From Sorex araneus (Eukaryota > Chordata > Mammalia > Eulipotyphla > Soricidae): DNA of 64,000 nucleotides. Below the pieces are notes generated by a model. The model was not told where the DNA came from. It was given only the letters and a program-made list of their open reading frames with translations, and did no database searches. Position 1 is the stretch's first letter; the number at the start of each line of letters is the position of its first letter. The stretch covers positions 194,139,000 to 194,202,999 of the forward strand of contig NC_073306.1 of NCBI RefSeq assembly GCF_027595985.1. The letters are read 5' to 3'. Positions 11,601-24,610 of this stretch are shown in pieces. The position numbers were made by a program, and so were the translations under genes.

Positions 11601-11785
11601 TGGGGCTGGAGAGATAGCACAGCGGGTAGGGTGTTTGCCTTGCACGCGGCCAACCCGGGTTCGATTCCCAGCATCCCATATGGTCCCTCGAGCACCGCCA
11701 GGAGTAATTGCTGAGTGCATGAGCCAGGAATAACCCCTGTGCATCACTGGGTGTGACCCAAAAAGCAAAAAAAAAAAAAAAAAAA
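11601..11785 (+). mobile_element. SINE-A, young copy
   Basis: Near-consensus copy with B box ggttcgattcc and a long poly(A), flanked by a perfect 12-bp duplication attcagatgatg (11589-11600 and 11786-11797). Confidence 0.95.
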
Positions 11786-12229
11786 ATTCAGATGATGAAA
11801 AATCAAAGTCCTTTTTCTAGTCTCTTCAATGATGGTAGAAGTTCAGAACTAAGATATGATTAATAAGTCCTACAAGCATTTTCCCCAAAACTATTAAACT
11901 TAATAAGTGATCATTTACCTAATATCTGCTATAAAACAATAAATATAATCTTATTTTTTATTTTCCTATGCAATGATAAGCATAAGTATAGCACTTATCA
12001 ACCTTTGAACTCACTTTCTTCCCAAATTCAGAAAGTAAACTTCTATTTGTGTCGTGGAATTAATGAATATATTTGTGGTAAAGAATGATATGTTGAAGAT
12101 GGGACTATCTTAAAAATAGGTTTGGAAGAGTTTTTATTTTATTTGTTAAGTTGAGAGATTTTGTTTTCACTTTAAATAATGAATTTTAGTTTTGTACTTG
12201 ATCTGAAAATTTTAATATCTACCATTTCA

Positions 12230-12310
12230 ACAAGTCTCACAATGGAGATGTTACTGGTGTCCACTCAAGCAAATAGATGAACAATGGGACGACAGTGTTA
12301 CAGTGATACC
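12230..12310 (+). mobile_element. SINE-B 3' fragment
   Basis: Starts at caagtctcacaatggagatg and ends with gacgacagtgttacagtgat. It lies close to the right inverted-repeat arm. Confidence 0.7.
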
Positions 12311-12419
12311 ATTTCTTACTTTGGAATATATATGCATTTCATTTCATTTGAGGGCTATTGGGTACTAAATTTGGCTAGTGTTCAGCTTGGATGAGTAAGA
12401 GAATTATGCACTGTTATAA

Positions 12420-12930
12420 GAATTGTAAAAAATATAGCACTATGCCAAGCATGTAATTTATAAGATCTTGAATATCCTTCTTTTATGTCTTTGCATGTTT
12501 TATATTTAATCACAGTAAGGGTTCCATGTTTCTCTTAATCTTCGTGAATGCTATCACTGTGAGCATCCGTACTATATCTATCTTTTGGGGCTTTCCCAGC
12601 AGGCACCTTTAATTTTGGGAGAATTTGTTTCAGCAATATAATAATTCTCTCACTAACACTGATGATGTGATTGTGGGGAATCATGCTAAGAGTTGTGCTA
12701 AAAAGATAAGGCTATGCCCATTGTAAAAAAAAAAAACAAACTAGACAGAGAAAAATAAAGTTAATATTTACTGATCACATAGCAAATAAAGCAAAATTAG
12801 TAATCATTTTGCAGTTCTGAAGGTACTGCTTGATTCTTGCTATTCTGATTTAAGGTAAAATGTTTAGAAAGATGTTGAAATGGTGTACTGCCACCATAGT
12901 GCCAAGAAGCCCCCATATCTACTCAATTTT
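12420..12930 (-). repeat. Right arm of the ~0.5-kb inverted repeat
   Basis: Inverted partner of 10430-10975, separated by about 1.45 kb that contains one young SINE (11601-11785) and a SINE-B fragment. It has no terminal inverted repeats or poly(A) that would identify a transposon family. It could be two insertions of one unclassified repeat or a local inverted duplication. Confidence 0.85.
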
Positions 12931-13790
12931 TAAGGAAGGAAACTGTCTATCCTAATTCTTGTGAATTTTTAATGAATTGAATCTAGGTTTTAAATGACCT
13001 GGAAATGTGATAAAGTTCCGGGGATTATCTTTAGTGTATGTGTGGTGATAAGGAAGAGACAAGAACATACTTGTATATCAGTAGACACTTGAGGTGGAAA
13101 GAAGAAAAAAAAGTTTCCCACTTGGTGTATTTACAGAAAAGAATAGTCCAAAAAAGCCTTTATTGGACTATTTTGTGACTTTTGAAAACATAATTTTGCA
13201 TGGTCTTTGAATACGAGGGCAAAATAAAAAAATAGCACTGTTAGCACTGTCCTCCTGTTGTAAAAAAAAATTAAGAAAAATTCAGTTTGAAAATTTTATA
13301 CCTCTTTAGTAACATTGTAATAGAAAAAAATATTTTCACTTAAAAAATCATAACTAATTTGTCATACTGAATACAGTTATTGAGTTCGTTTGTGTTTAGT
13401 AAACTAGGTGTGAAATGCAAAAACTAGAATAACTTCTGTAGGTTTCAGAGTATACGTCTGAAAGTCTTTTTTAAATTTAACATATTTTAATTGTTTAATA
13501 AAGGTAACTTCACATTTCATTTTTAAAAAATATTTTCCCCATCACTAATAAAAGCACAATAAAAAGGCAAACGCATTCAAGTGTAACTATGACACACTGA
13601 CAGACTAAACCAAACATTTTATTAAATACTAAAACATGAAAATCTATAGTTCTTTTACCTTTACCTTTCCAAATTGATAAAATATAGTATGAAAAAATGT
13701 GATATCATATTGTTAACAATAATTATATTTAACTGAAAATATTTGCTTTTAGGAATTTATATGGAAAATTTTTGTAAGGCACTCAAAAGA
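12931..13790. other. AT-rich intergenic DNA
   Basis: No gene seen. Two small items: a perfect 10-bp inverted repeat, aatagtccaa...ttggactatt (around 13143-13172), and a ~25-bp SINE-B tail fragment at ~13238-13262. Confidence 0.4.
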
Positions 13791-14065
13791 AGTAGCACTA
13801 GCACTGTCATTCCATTTTTTATGGATTTGCTTGAGTCTCCATCCTCTATGGAGACTGGAGGATGGGCACCAGTCTCCATTTCGAGATTTGTTGTTACTGT
13901 TTTTGGAATATCGAATATGCCATGGGTAGCTTGCCAGGCTCTGCTGTGTGGGCGGGATACTCTCGGTAGCTTGCCGGGCTCTCTGAGAGGGGCGAAGGAA
14001 TCGAACTCGGGTCGGCCTGGTGCAATGCAAACGCCCTACCAGCTGTGCTATCAATCCAGTCCACT
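13791..14065 (-). mobile_element. SINE-B1 with a local duplication
   Basis: Reverse-orientation full copy. A block near 13840-13880 repeats the ctccatcctctatggagactgg/ctccat motif, indicating a small internal duplication. The head ends at gctatcaatccagt. Confidence 0.8.
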
Positions 14066-14172
14066 CAAAAGAAGTAGTACTCCTTAAATGAATTGAAAAT
14101 TACATCTAATCTCAAATTATTCTATCCCATCACAAATCAGTGAACAATGGGACGACAGTGCTACAGTGCTAC

Positions 14173-14789
14173 ATCAGAACAAAAAGTTACATACAGTGTA
14201 TCTACCTTTCTGGTCATAAATTCTTCTATTAAAATTTTATTTTATTTATTTTTTAATGTAGGAGTACTGCTATTTATTCAGCCATTGATTAAGTTGATTG
14301 AACTGGGCATGAACTCCACCTGTGTGAGATTTTTAATGCTGGATCCAGTAGAATTGCTTTCTTGACAATAATGTTGCATACAAGCTTATTACTACCCACG
14401 AATATTTCACTGGATAAATGTTTGCACTAAACATGCCCATGGCAGCTCAGTAGGCAAAACCAACACAGATAAAAAACAAGGGATTACCTAAAATTGTTCA
14501 CTACTGACTTGCAATTCTTGGCATTCACTGTTCACCCTTTTCTTCTCCTCATTTCCTTTACTTTCATCTTGAGTATGTTTTTAATTGCATGCTTATGTCA
14601 AATTATTCAGATTTAGTTTTCATTTTATCAAAGATTTGTGACAGAGCATATGACAGAATAATAATTAGGTAATATTTTCTGATATTTGTTCAGTAGCAAT
14701 TAATTTTGCTTTTTTTCCAAGTGAATTATCAGGACACCAATTTCTTTTAAGATTTTAGAGTTCTCATTCACACAACACATTAAAAAGTT
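14173..14789. other. AT-rich intergenic DNA
   Basis: No gene or repeat recognised apart from a ~30-bp SINE-B tail fragment at 14145-14172 (acgacagtgctacagtgcta). Confidence 0.45.
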
Positions 14790-14803
14790 GAAAATGTAAC
14801 TTT

Positions 14804-15004
14804 TGGGGCTGGAGTGATAGCAGAGCGGGTAGGGCGTTTGCCTGGCATGCGGCTGACCCGGGTTTGATTCCCAGCATCCCATATGGTCCCCCAAGCACCG
14901 CCAGGGGTAATTCCTAAGTGCAAAGGCAGGAGTTAACCCTTAAGCATCGCCGGGTGTGACCCAAAAAGCGAGGAGAAAAAAAAAAAAAAAAAGAAAAAAG
15001 AAAA
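14804..15004 (+). mobile_element. SINE-A, young copy
   Basis: Near-consensus copy with a long A-rich tail, flanked by gaaaatgtaacttt (14790-14803 and 15005-15018). It ends 9 bp before the RPS11 pseudogene duplication. Confidence 0.93.
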
Positions 15005-15026
15005 GAAAATGTAACTTTATCAAGAC

Positions 15027-15658
<632 letters not shown>

Positions 15659-15867
15659 TTAAGCTTGGCTCTTTCTTCATAGAACAGAAGTTTGTCTTTT
15701 GGTCTTTCATCTAAATGAAAATCTATGTGTTCCCCATTATGCCATGCTTATTTTTAGATATAATTGTCTAATATTTACTTCTAGACAAAATTTTGCTGTT
15801 TGGGATCTCAATGTATTTTTTCTTAGCTATTTTGGTAACATTCATGTTTTTTGGTAACATTCATAAT

Positions 15868-16043
15868 CTTTTTTTTTTTCAGCTTTTTGGGTCACACCTG
15901 GCGATGCACATGGTTATTCCTGTTCTTCACCCAGGAATTACTACTGGCGGTGCTCAGGGGACCATATGGGATGCTGGGATTTGAACCCGGGTCGGCCGTG
16001 CAAGGCAAACGCCCTACCCACTGTGCTATTGCTCCAGCCCCGA
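15868..16043 (-). mobile_element. SINE-A
   Basis: Reverse-orientation copy flanked by a 13-bp duplication, taacattcataat (15855-15867 and 16044-16056). Confidence 0.93.
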
Positions 16044-16056
16044 TAACATTCATAAT

Positions 16057-17540
16057 GTTAAATGAATTTTCCTCAGAGAACTAAGTTCACTAATGAGAAG
16101 AGAATCTGATATTGAGACCTACTACATATGAATCTATATGCTAAAGTTAGACATATGTCTACTAATTTCACCCTCATTATGAGTAATACCTATAGTTGTG
16201 CTCATTTTTACAAAGATCAAAAATAAGGCAGATATTACATTGTCTGAGAAAAATGAATGGCCATTAAGAGGCATGCCCATTATTCATACATAGGCACTCT
16301 AACTGCAAGACTTGCAATGGCTGCTTTAATAAACTATTGCATATTTGCAGTAATAACAGCAATTATACTTCAGACTTTTTATGAAAAAACAATTGAAAAC
16401 AATTCATTTTAATTTTGTAACTCGAAATTCACAATTAGGTATTTGAAAATTAGGCATATATGGAGGAAATATTCCTAAGGGAAAAATATTGATGAGATTT
16501 TTCTGGATAAGCAGAAAATTAGATATTTTGAAGTTCCTAGTCAAACATAAACAAATAAAGCAACAAGAAGGGATTTATGTTCAACTGAAGAATTTATATC
16601 CCTGCCAATGACATTTAAACTTATTAAAGGTGATGTTCAAACAAACAAAACAAAACCTTTAGCATCAATTAAAATACTGAAAAGTGTGCTGACCAAACAA
16701 AATACATCAGCATCAAATCCTGGCTCTCAGATTTTGATTTACCAGTTTATTGCAGACAAAAAGAAACATTACATTTTCAAAAGATTTTTTTTAATCAGGG
16801 ATTAAAAACTCAATGCCAGAAAATACTTTTCTTGCTTTCTTTACATAAAGTCCTCAGCTTACCAAGGATAATTGCAATTTGTTGAAAATAGTTTCACATA
16901 TCTATGAAATAGGGAGGATTTGTCATTGTACACAGTTTTAGAAGCTGGTGTCCATTTTCATGTATGTTAGAAGTCATAGAACAAATTCGAAAACTAGTAA
17001 AAAAGCAACATATAACAGCACATTCTCTCAAATTTAATAGTTTGGTAAGACTTTAAATTTTCTGGGTCAGAAATAAATAATTTAGAATAGTAAGACTTAA
17101 CTATTTAACTACCTTCCTTCTTAGGAAATCTTTGAAACATCTTCATTATTACTGGGCAATAAATATCTGTTTTCCTACTTTCACTTAAGTTTTTATACCT
17201 ACTACCTATTTAGAAATTTATTTTTAATTCTGAAATAATCAGAAGATAAGGGAAAATGTTATCAATGAAGGGAATTTATACCATTTTTAAATTAGTGAAT
17301 TTGCACATACACTGAACAAACTCCTGGAAAAATTTGCATAATGTTTATTGGGTTGGGGTGGGGTGGACTAAAAGTTCAATATTAAACTGCGTTCTTGACA
17401 TAATTTTCTTTATTTCAAATTATATCAAGTTACCACATTCAAGTTTTATTTACATTATGATAAAAATGTGATCACTACCAAAGGATTTTATCAGTAGCTG
17501 TTATATGTATGTATGTACGTATGTACATACATTGAATAAC
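16057..17540. other. AT-rich intergenic DNA
   Basis: No gene, RNA or repeat recognised, except a short (TATG)n patch at 17502-17532. Confidence 0.45.
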
Positions 17541-17554
17541 CTTTTTCCCCCTTT

Positions 17555-17718
17555 TCTTTTTAGCTATTAGGCTACACCAGGTAGAGTTCAAGGCTTACTC
17601 ATGATTCTGTCCTCAAGGATCACTCTGTGCTCAGAGACCATGGGCTACAGAAATTAAACTGAGGTTGGCTGGGAGCAAGGCAAGAGTCCTTCCTGCTTTA
17701 CTTTCTCTTCAGCCCTGA
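17555..17718 (-). mobile_element. SINE-A, old copy
   Basis: Diverged reverse copy: gctacaccaggtagagttca and gaggttggctgggagcaaggc, ending ctcttcagccc. Confidence 0.6.
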
Positions 17719-18635
17719 ATAACCTTTTAGTTTATATTAAATGCATAATTTGAAAATTCCGTCCAGACTATCTATCAGAATCTGTAGGGAAACCATGAAG
17801 AGGATATCACAAATCTCTGTAATAAGCTCAAGAATTTTTTTATTCATGGTCACAGTAGTAGAGAAAGATTTAAAAATGATAAAAGTTATAAGATATGTTT
17901 ATTCTTTCTTTTTCCCTCTGATTTTCAAAATTGCTTAATCTCCTTAAGATTTATGCAAGCTGTTTTCTTTTTCTTGAACAAGAGAAAACAGGGTAGAGTA
18001 CAGCCAGTCCTCATCATATGAACAAACTGCCTTGCAGAAACTGTCTTATTAGTCACTTACTTTATTTTATGCATTGTTCAAATAAATTCCTTTCCAATTA
18101 GTAAGCTTTATATCATTACTTAAAACTCACATTAACCTAGGTAAGCTTAAAAACAAAGAAGAACAAAGACTCATTAAGGAAAAAGACTATATTTGCAAGA
18201 AATATCCAGATTATCTTCAGACTGAATGGAGATTTATATATTACAAACTAGTGTTAACATACAGAAAGAGAGAAAAAAAATAAGATAATTCAATGAAGGT
18301 AAAAGGAAATCTTTTGTTTTCCATTTTAATAAAGAATTTTAAAAGTGAGGCCAAGTAATAATGGTAATGCAATAACTTAATGGTTAGAACATTTAGGTAA
18401 AGTGAATAACAGCAGTGTTGCAAGGTACCTTGTGAAGGGAAGGAAGAACTGTCCTAAACTATACAACATGAGAATTACAGTTGTATTATTTGAAAGTAAG
18501 CTTTGATGATTAAAACTGTATATTTTGCTATCACAATATCTGAAACAACTGCCAGTAAACTTGAAGGAAGAGAGTGACAGCAGGAAAATAGTAGTTTGAG
18601 ACTTAGGCACAGGTCTATCACCACAGGATAGAGCA
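17719..18635. other. AT-rich intergenic DNA
   Basis: Nothing recognised. A 109-codon minus-strand frame (18377-18706) overlaps the L1 fragment that follows and has no family features. Confidence 0.4.
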
Positions 18636-18860
18636 ACCAAGCAAAAACTCAACCAGAAAATGCCAATATTGAAGGAAGAAATAGAAGACACGAGACTAGT
18701 GGACATAAAATATAGGGCCCTTCACCACCCCCAATAAAAATGTGGAGTACACATTTTCCTCCAGTGGACATGGGATGTTCTCCAAAATAGACCACATGCT
18801 AGGTCACAAAACTTATTTTCATAAAACTGCACGAAAGCAGAAAACTACTAGTATTTCCTG
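18636..18860 (+). mobile_element. L1 ORF2 fragment
   Basis: The plus strand matches the L1 ORF2 endonuclease/early RT region (gtacacattttcctccagtg, then tccaaaatagaccacatgct and aggtcacaaaac). Short and broken. Confidence 0.6.
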
Positions 18861-18939
18861 CACTGGTGGGTTATTGAAAACTGTATGAAAGAGTTGCATA
18901 CAAAACTCAGAAGAGTGAAAGTTAGTTTACTGTACAGAT

Positions 18940-19470
18940 AAAGTACATGGGTCCTAGTTCCTCCTCTTCTTTCCAGGCTGCTCCTTTACCCATGAACGAC
19001 TTCACCAGTCCTCTCCATGACACTGCCCTGTCCAGTGAACAACTGCCCCGTCTTGTGACACACATTCTACTCATTTCCGTGAACTATGGCCAGTTCTGTC
19101 CCTGCATCACTCTCCCTATTCCCTGGGGACTTTCATCAGTCTCCCGTCCTGGCCACAAATGCTAGGGTGATCCCTGTGCCCTGTATCCATTACTGTACCT
19201 CCCAGTCTTACCCCAGCAGTTCCTGTTATCCTGTCCCAATTGTCTTAGTCTCTGGCCATGGCCACATGTGTGTGAATAGAACGTGTGTGCTCAGCACTTC
19301 ATCACTATCTGAGTGTCCGAGTCCTGCCTGAACCTGAGCTTTCCTGGGTGTCCGAGATGACGTGAATTCAGCCACTGTCTGGGCCAATGCAGCCTGCCCG
19401 TACTGCCAGCTCTCTGGGCACACAGCCTTACCTGATTCTGCAGGTCCAGAATAGGAGAAACAAGGGACAG
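18940..19470. other. C/T-rich unassigned segment
   Basis: Pyrimidine-rich, GC-richer sequence without a recognisable gene. It lies directly before L1 3' UTR sequence, so it may belong to an L1 3' UTR. Confidence 0.3.
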
Positions 19471-19608
19471 AAGGATTGGTTCTTGGATGGAAGCTTGCCA
19501 CAAGCAGTGTGTTGGGGGGGAAGAGGGGGAGCTGTTAAGGCAGAGAAGAGGGACGACTGCTTCAAAGGTCGCTTTGGACATAATCGCTCTGGACAAGAAC
19601 TGAGTCCT

Positions 19609-19767
19609 GGGGCCGGAGCGATAGCACAGCGGGTAGGGCGTTTGCCTTGCACGCGGCCGACCCGGGTTCGATCCCCGGCATCCCATATGGTCCCCCAAGC
19701 ACCGCCAGGAGTAACTCCTGAGCATCGCTGGGTTGTGACCCAAAAAGCCAAAAAAAAAAAAAAAAAA
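19609..19767 (+). mobile_element. SINE-A, young copy
   Basis: Near-consensus head with B box ggttcgatccc. Flanked by gaactgagtcct (19597-19608 and 19768-19779). Confidence 0.95.
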
Positions 19768-19858
19768 GAACTGAGTCCTAAAAAGAGGTAAAGTGATAGA
19801 CATAATTTCTCATAACTGTATTGCAAACCATAATTCCCAAAAGGAGGGGGGTACAGGG

Positions 19859-19945
19859 GGAGAGAGAGAGAGAGACAGAGAGAGAGACAGACAGAGAGAG
19901 ACAGACAGAGGCAGAGACAGAGAGACAGAGAAAGAGAGAAGGTGA
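19859..19945. repeat. (GA)n/(CAGA)n microsatellite
   Basis: gagagaga and gacagaga repeats. Translations of this tract give spurious Ser-Leu repeats on the minus strand. Confidence 0.9.
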
Positions 19946-20129
19946 AGGGGAGGAGACGATGGAGGGAGGGGGTACCTTTTATCTGCTGCCACATTCCACC
20001 CCCAGTCATCCCTTATCTATTCTAACTGGCTAAGTCTTCCATGGGCAAGACTTCAAGTGACCTGGTGCTCCTCCCTTCCACCCCTGATGTGTCAAAACCA
20101 AGAAGATAGGAAATGTGGAATTCACACTG

Positions 20130-20510
20130 ATGCAAGCCAGTGAAACACCAAGTAACACAATCTGAGAGTTGGGAGAACTGAGGTTTATTATCCCAGTGGA
20201 CTCAGCAGAGCTCATGCCAAAGGACCTGGCCTTGCAAAAGGTTGTGGTCCGGGGTGGGGAGGGTGGGAGGGAGAGGGAGGGGATATGTTTTATAGGGCAT
20301 CTGATGAAGGGTGTGGTGCTGGTAGGCAGATGGCAGAATCTGAAATTCTCAACCATGAAATACATGCAAATATGCAAAACAAAGTCAGGACTATTATGAG
20401 TTCATCGTGTGTTTGCAAAGCAAGGCCTTCATTTTCTATTTTTATAGGCCAATCTAAGCAAAATTATTAGCACAATTCTTCAGATACTGTTTAAAGGTCT
20501 CCATTATAAC
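20130..20510 (-). mobile_element. Possible solo LTR fragment
   Basis: On the minus strand the segment around 20170-20200 carries AATAAACCTCAGTT, followed by a G/C-rich stretch that resembles the poly(A)-signal region of ERV LTRs. There is no clear second copy in the window and no target-site duplication, so this is a tentative call. Confidence 0.3.
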
Positions 20511-20775
20511 AATCACTGTCATTGTCACTGTCATCCTGTTGTTCATCGATTTGTTCTAGCAGGCACCAGTAATGTCTCCATTCGTCCCAGCCCTGAGATT
20601 TAAGCAGCCTCTCCTTACTCGTCTTTCCCAACGTTTGGAGGCTCTTTCAGGGTCAAGGGAATGAGACCTGTTATTGTTACTGTATTTGTCATATCAAATA
20701 TACCACGGGGAGCTTGCCAGCCTCTTCCATGTGGGCAGGATACTCTTGCTGGGCTTTCTGAGAGCTCTCTTTTAA
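20508..20775 (-). mobile_element. SINE-B2
   Basis: Reverse copy with the B2 insert (ccttactcgtctttcccaac, then ctctttcagggtcaagggaa). It is cut short at the cggagag region, ending tgagagctctc. Confidence 0.8.
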
Positions 20776-21425
20776 CATTATACAATACCATTATAAAAAT
20801 CAAATTTTACCATGGTTTCTTTTTCTAAATCCACTACATATTCCTTCACCTTGATTTTGTACTGTAAATTTTCCTCAAGCTTGACCATATAAAGTTTCTT
20901 TTGTTAAAAAGATCACTTTCCCTTCACAAAACTCCTTTCACATACACACACTTTATCAAATGTCTAAGTTTCTTCAACCTTTCTCTTTTGGAAAATTGTT
21001 TTCTTTTGAAAAATTGTTTTCTTTTCACATTCACATGTTCAGTATTTCAGCCCTTTATCTTTCCTTATCCCAAAACAAAGGAACAAATCTCAGATTACTT
21101 TTTATATTTTAACTTTCCATACACACAATTTCATTCTCTTTGCTCAGTCTTCCATCCCTGATGAACACAAATAGTCAATAATGATAAAGCAGCATGCATT
21201 GTTTCATTGCTAACAAAGCCTCTATTTTCCAGTCAATTATTCTTCAATTTTCTTTGAGAACAGCAATTAGCAAATAGAAAAGCCTATAAGATGTGATTAA
21301 AAAATATAAGGGAGTTTTATGTTGACAAAAAGAGAGAGGGACAAAGCTACTAGTGAAAGATAAGATTGTTTTCAAGTAAAGACTTCCATCCTTCAGGTGT
21401 TGGGGTATGAGCAGTAGGGTTCTTC
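20776..21425. other. AT-rich intergenic DNA
   Basis: No gene. It contains a small direct repeat of gaaaattgttttcttttg (about 20995-21032). Confidence 0.45.
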
Positions 21426-21426
21426 G

Positions 21427-21553
21427 GTTTTTTTGTTTTGTTTTGTTTATTTGAATGTTTCGAGCCAAACCCACTGGTGCTCAGGAGACCACAAGGCGTC
21501 CTTAGGATCAAACAGGTCAGCTGTGTGCAAGGCTCTATCCTGGCTTGACCCCT
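21427..21553 (-). mobile_element. SINE-A, old copy
   Basis: (TTTTG)n tail side, then cactggtgctcaggagacca and gtgtgcaaggctctatcc. Confidence 0.55.
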
Positions 21554-21775
21554 TAGAGCTACAGTTCTTACAACACAGATTACTTCAGGTGAGTTGATCC
21601 AGGAAGTGCAAATTATTGGTTTAAGATTACATTACTAAGGAAGGTTAAAAATCCTATTAAGCCTGGCCAGAGATAGCATGGATGAGTTCATTTAGGGCCA
21701 GTTTTCTTATTCAGAGCCCGCTTTCTCTAAGTTTAAGTAGAAAAACTAGATCAACTGAACAGGCTGACTCATTTA

Positions 21776-21930
21776 CTTATTTGGTTTTTGAGCCACACCC
21801 AGCAGTGCACAGGGTTTATGCTCAGCGATCACTCCTGGAGGGTTTTGGGGCCATATGTTATATTGGAATTGAATACGGGTCAGCCAAGGCAAGGCAAGAG
21901 CCTTACTCTGTATCATCTCTTCCCTGAGGA
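21776..21930 (-). mobile_element. SINE-A, old copy
   Basis: gagccacacccagcagtgca, then gcgatcactcctggagg and aaggcaaggcaagagcc. No duplication seen. Confidence 0.6.
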
Positions 21931-22059
21931 GGCCTACTTTAAATAAACATAATTAATAAATAGTTGGTGACTTCCCAGAGAAAATATCACTGAGCTTCTT
22001 TGGTTCAAATGGTGAGTTCCAACAACCTTCCAACTAATTATCTACTATAGGAAGAATGA

Positions 22060-23390
22060 AGATGTGTTAGGATTTTCATTACGTCTGGGTGACCGTAGGC
22101 CTGGAATGAGTAAATGCTTGGCCTCTTGGAGGAGTCATCGCGTGTCTTTCTGTGATGGCCGCACAGGCAAACTGCAGGGCCTTGGAGACGGCATGCAGGG
22201 AAACAGGTGTCCTTTGCATTGTGCCAACTTCGTTCCCTTGACTCTGAGCATCCTCAAAGAGTGTGGAATCATGGTGTCTTGAGAGGCCCAAGCAGAATTC
22301 AGAGGCTTTTAATGAACCCAGAGTGCCCAGGGAGGCTGGGAGGCTGCTGACTCTGAGAAAGATGGAGAAAACTGCCTCAGTGGCACTAGAGACTCTCCCT
22401 GTGACTGTGTGCTCGGTGAGATCCTGGGGATGAGAGTGTTATTTTAGCATCTAACTGCTGGGGGCAAGTGATGCTCAATGTTATCCTCAATACTGTGTGT
22501 GTGGTGGAATATAGAATGTCAGATCCTTCCTCAGGTCCTTTCATGGCAAGTCTCGTCCTTTGGGCTGCTCTGCTACTGGACTCAGAGCCCTAGATCAGTC
22601 GTTCACAAGTGAACAACTTATCTTACATCTGTGTTTCTTGTGACAGAAAATGCTAGCTGTAATAACACACCTTAAATTATCCTAAGAAGGTGAAATCATC
22701 CTAAAGACAAAGCAAAACAAAAAAATAAAAATAAAAAAAAACAGAGCTCAGGCAGAAAACCAGCATCTCTCATAAAATTAGGAAAATTTTCAGTGAAATG
22801 TCACCAACTTAAATCCAGCAGTGTGTAAAATGCATCATGTGCTATGGCCAAATGGCACTTGTCACTGCAATTCAAGATTGAAATTCAAATTTCAAAAGTC
22901 AATATAATTGTTGTAATTGTTGCAGGTGGAAGTGTGCTCCACCAAGAACTTCGACATCAATCCCAGGGTGGAACTCAAGTTAAGGTCCAGGGTAGAATTC
23001 AAATTATGTTGTATGTCACCTGACTCTTGGCTATTTCAAGTATTGCAGGTGATTTGGGTGATGTAAGATGCCTTGAGAAAGAAAAGGGTTTTTTTATCTC
23101 TTGTTCCACCCATCTCAGTCACCTAGGGAAGTCCTCGGGATGGTTTAGAACTGATGAAATCCACTACATTTGCCTATGCAGCATGGAAATTAGCATGCCA
23201 CCGGCCTCACAAGGGAGCTTCTTGGCTGTGCCTCAAGTCCATTTACTCTACAGAGGGTGGGAAAGACTCATCACCACCCAAGTTTTTGGGACCTGTGGAC
23301 TCAGATTGAAGTGAAGAATTGTTCTGTGCAAGAAGAGAAGGTTCACTCCTAAATGCTGCCCAGGTTTTCCATGAATGTCACCTTAATTTG
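22060..23390. other. Unassigned GC-richer intergenic block
   Basis: Moderately GC-rich with several short open frames (72 codons at 22064, 95 codons at 23027), none with a recognisable domain or splice context. No second copy in the window. It could be unique conserved DNA or an old retroelement. Confidence 0.35.
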
Positions 23391-23640
23391 CAGTAAAGAA
23401 TTTCAGGAGGAGACAAATAGTGAAGTGCAATAGTTTTATTTAGAGAAATCTGAGGGAAAAAGAATGTTTGCGTGTGTGTGTGGAGGGGGAGGTTGGTACT
23501 CAAGGCTTCTTCAGAGGGGGAAAAGATGAAAGTGCATGTCTCAGGTCTAGACAAGAGCTAACCTCTGCGGTGGCGAATGTGCCCCTCGTGCAGTGCTACA
23601 GTGCTACAGCTTTCCCCAAACTGTCTCTGTCTAAATAAGA
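23390..23640 (-). mobile_element. Possible LTR 3' region
   Basis: The minus strand contains CTCTAAATAAAACTATTGCA (around 23430), typical of an LTR polyadenylation region, followed by GT-rich sequence. Boundaries were not found. It could equally be unique sequence. Confidence 0.22.
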
Positions 23641-24009
23641 CTCTGTTGGTAGGATGTTGTTAAGGAGAAAGGCATGAGTTCTTATGGTTCTTTCATGTTG
23701 TTTTCATGAAATTTTACATTCTCCGGAAAATCTCCTTTTCTGAGTGGTGGGAGATTTAGTTTCGGCATCTCAAAAATACTCAATGTTTGTATGTCAAAGG
23801 AATATGGATTTCAGGCTTTTGGACTAGCTCATGGTGACTAAGCAATTTCCTGAAAAGCTCTTATCAATCTGCTTGCAAACGTAAGTTTTTAAAGCAACTA
23901 TGATAAAATAAATTGATGTACAAGGAAGCATTTTGCAAAATTTAGTACCCATTTCTGATTTTAAAAAAATTCTCAGCACGCTAGGAATAAAGAAAAAAAA
24001 TAAATAGTT

Positions 24010-24147
24010 TGGTTATTCTTTTGTTTTTCCACAGTGTTCAGGGTTTACTCCTGACTCTGAGGTCAGGGATTACTCCTGACCATGCTCAGAGGTCCCTATC
24101 CAGCAATAGGGATCAAGCCCTACTAGCTATACTATCTCTCAAGCTCC
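24010..24147 (-). mobile_element. SINE-A, old copy
   Basis: cacagtgttcagggtttact, then a short duplicated stretch (ctgaggtcagggattactcc) and actatctctcaagctcccc. Confidence 0.55.
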
Positions 24148-24167
24148 CCAAAATGTTTCTACCAGAA

Positions 24168-24330
24168 AGAACCTACAGTTAAAGGCAGATAGAGTACTGA
24201 AGTTGAGATACATACCTTGCCTGTGGCCAGCATCAGATCTCCAGCACCACTTGGTCCTCTGAGTATTACTCAACTCAGCCCTAGAGGCTCCCAGCATCAC
24301 CTGGGCAACCTCCAGTACTGCAGTGTCCAA
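24168..24330 (+). mobile_element. Ancient SINE-A-like fragment
   Basis: Weak match to the tRNA head (gcagatagagtactgaagtt, ttgcctgtggccagcatc) followed by cagcatcacctgg. It lies head to head with the previous copy. Confidence 0.4.
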
Positions 24331-24610
24331 ACAAAGCTGTATCCTCAGGTCCTCACACTGAGCCTCATGCCCCACAGAACATGCAGTTGACATTATAACT
24401 GATGATAATAAATTAGATGCTGTATTTTCTGACATATATAAATTAGAGGCTATCTGAGACAAGGGAAGAAATGTCAAATTTTAGCAAATACCTCAGTAAA
24501 AGTTGTAACATAAAAGAAGCCAAGAAAAGAAACAAAATTTTTAGAGATTGTAAAATTTAAATGTGAATATATGCAAATATATGCACATATTTTGCACATA
24601 TATACTTATG

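Larger units (their letters stand above)
19480..19990 (+). mobile_element. L1 3' UTR with (GA)n/(CAGA)n tract, split by a SINE
   Basis: Shares blocks with the L1 3' UTR at 50900-51310 (ttgccacaa, then gctctggacaagaactgagt and actgtattgcaaaccataat). The G/A-rich tract at 19859-19945 is the expanded purine stretch of this L1 type. Confidence 0.6.

Noticed and set aside
11615-11690. tRNA-like gene (A-box-like and B-box sequences)
   Set aside because: The tRNA similarity belongs to the SINE head, which recurs dozens of times with SINE bodies. No mature tRNA fold or terminator is present.
19428-20009. 193-codon minus-strand open frame, the longest in the window
   Set aside because: It is made of SINE-A, L1 3' UTR and a (GA)n tract, translating to Ser-Leu repeats. 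There is no gene structure.
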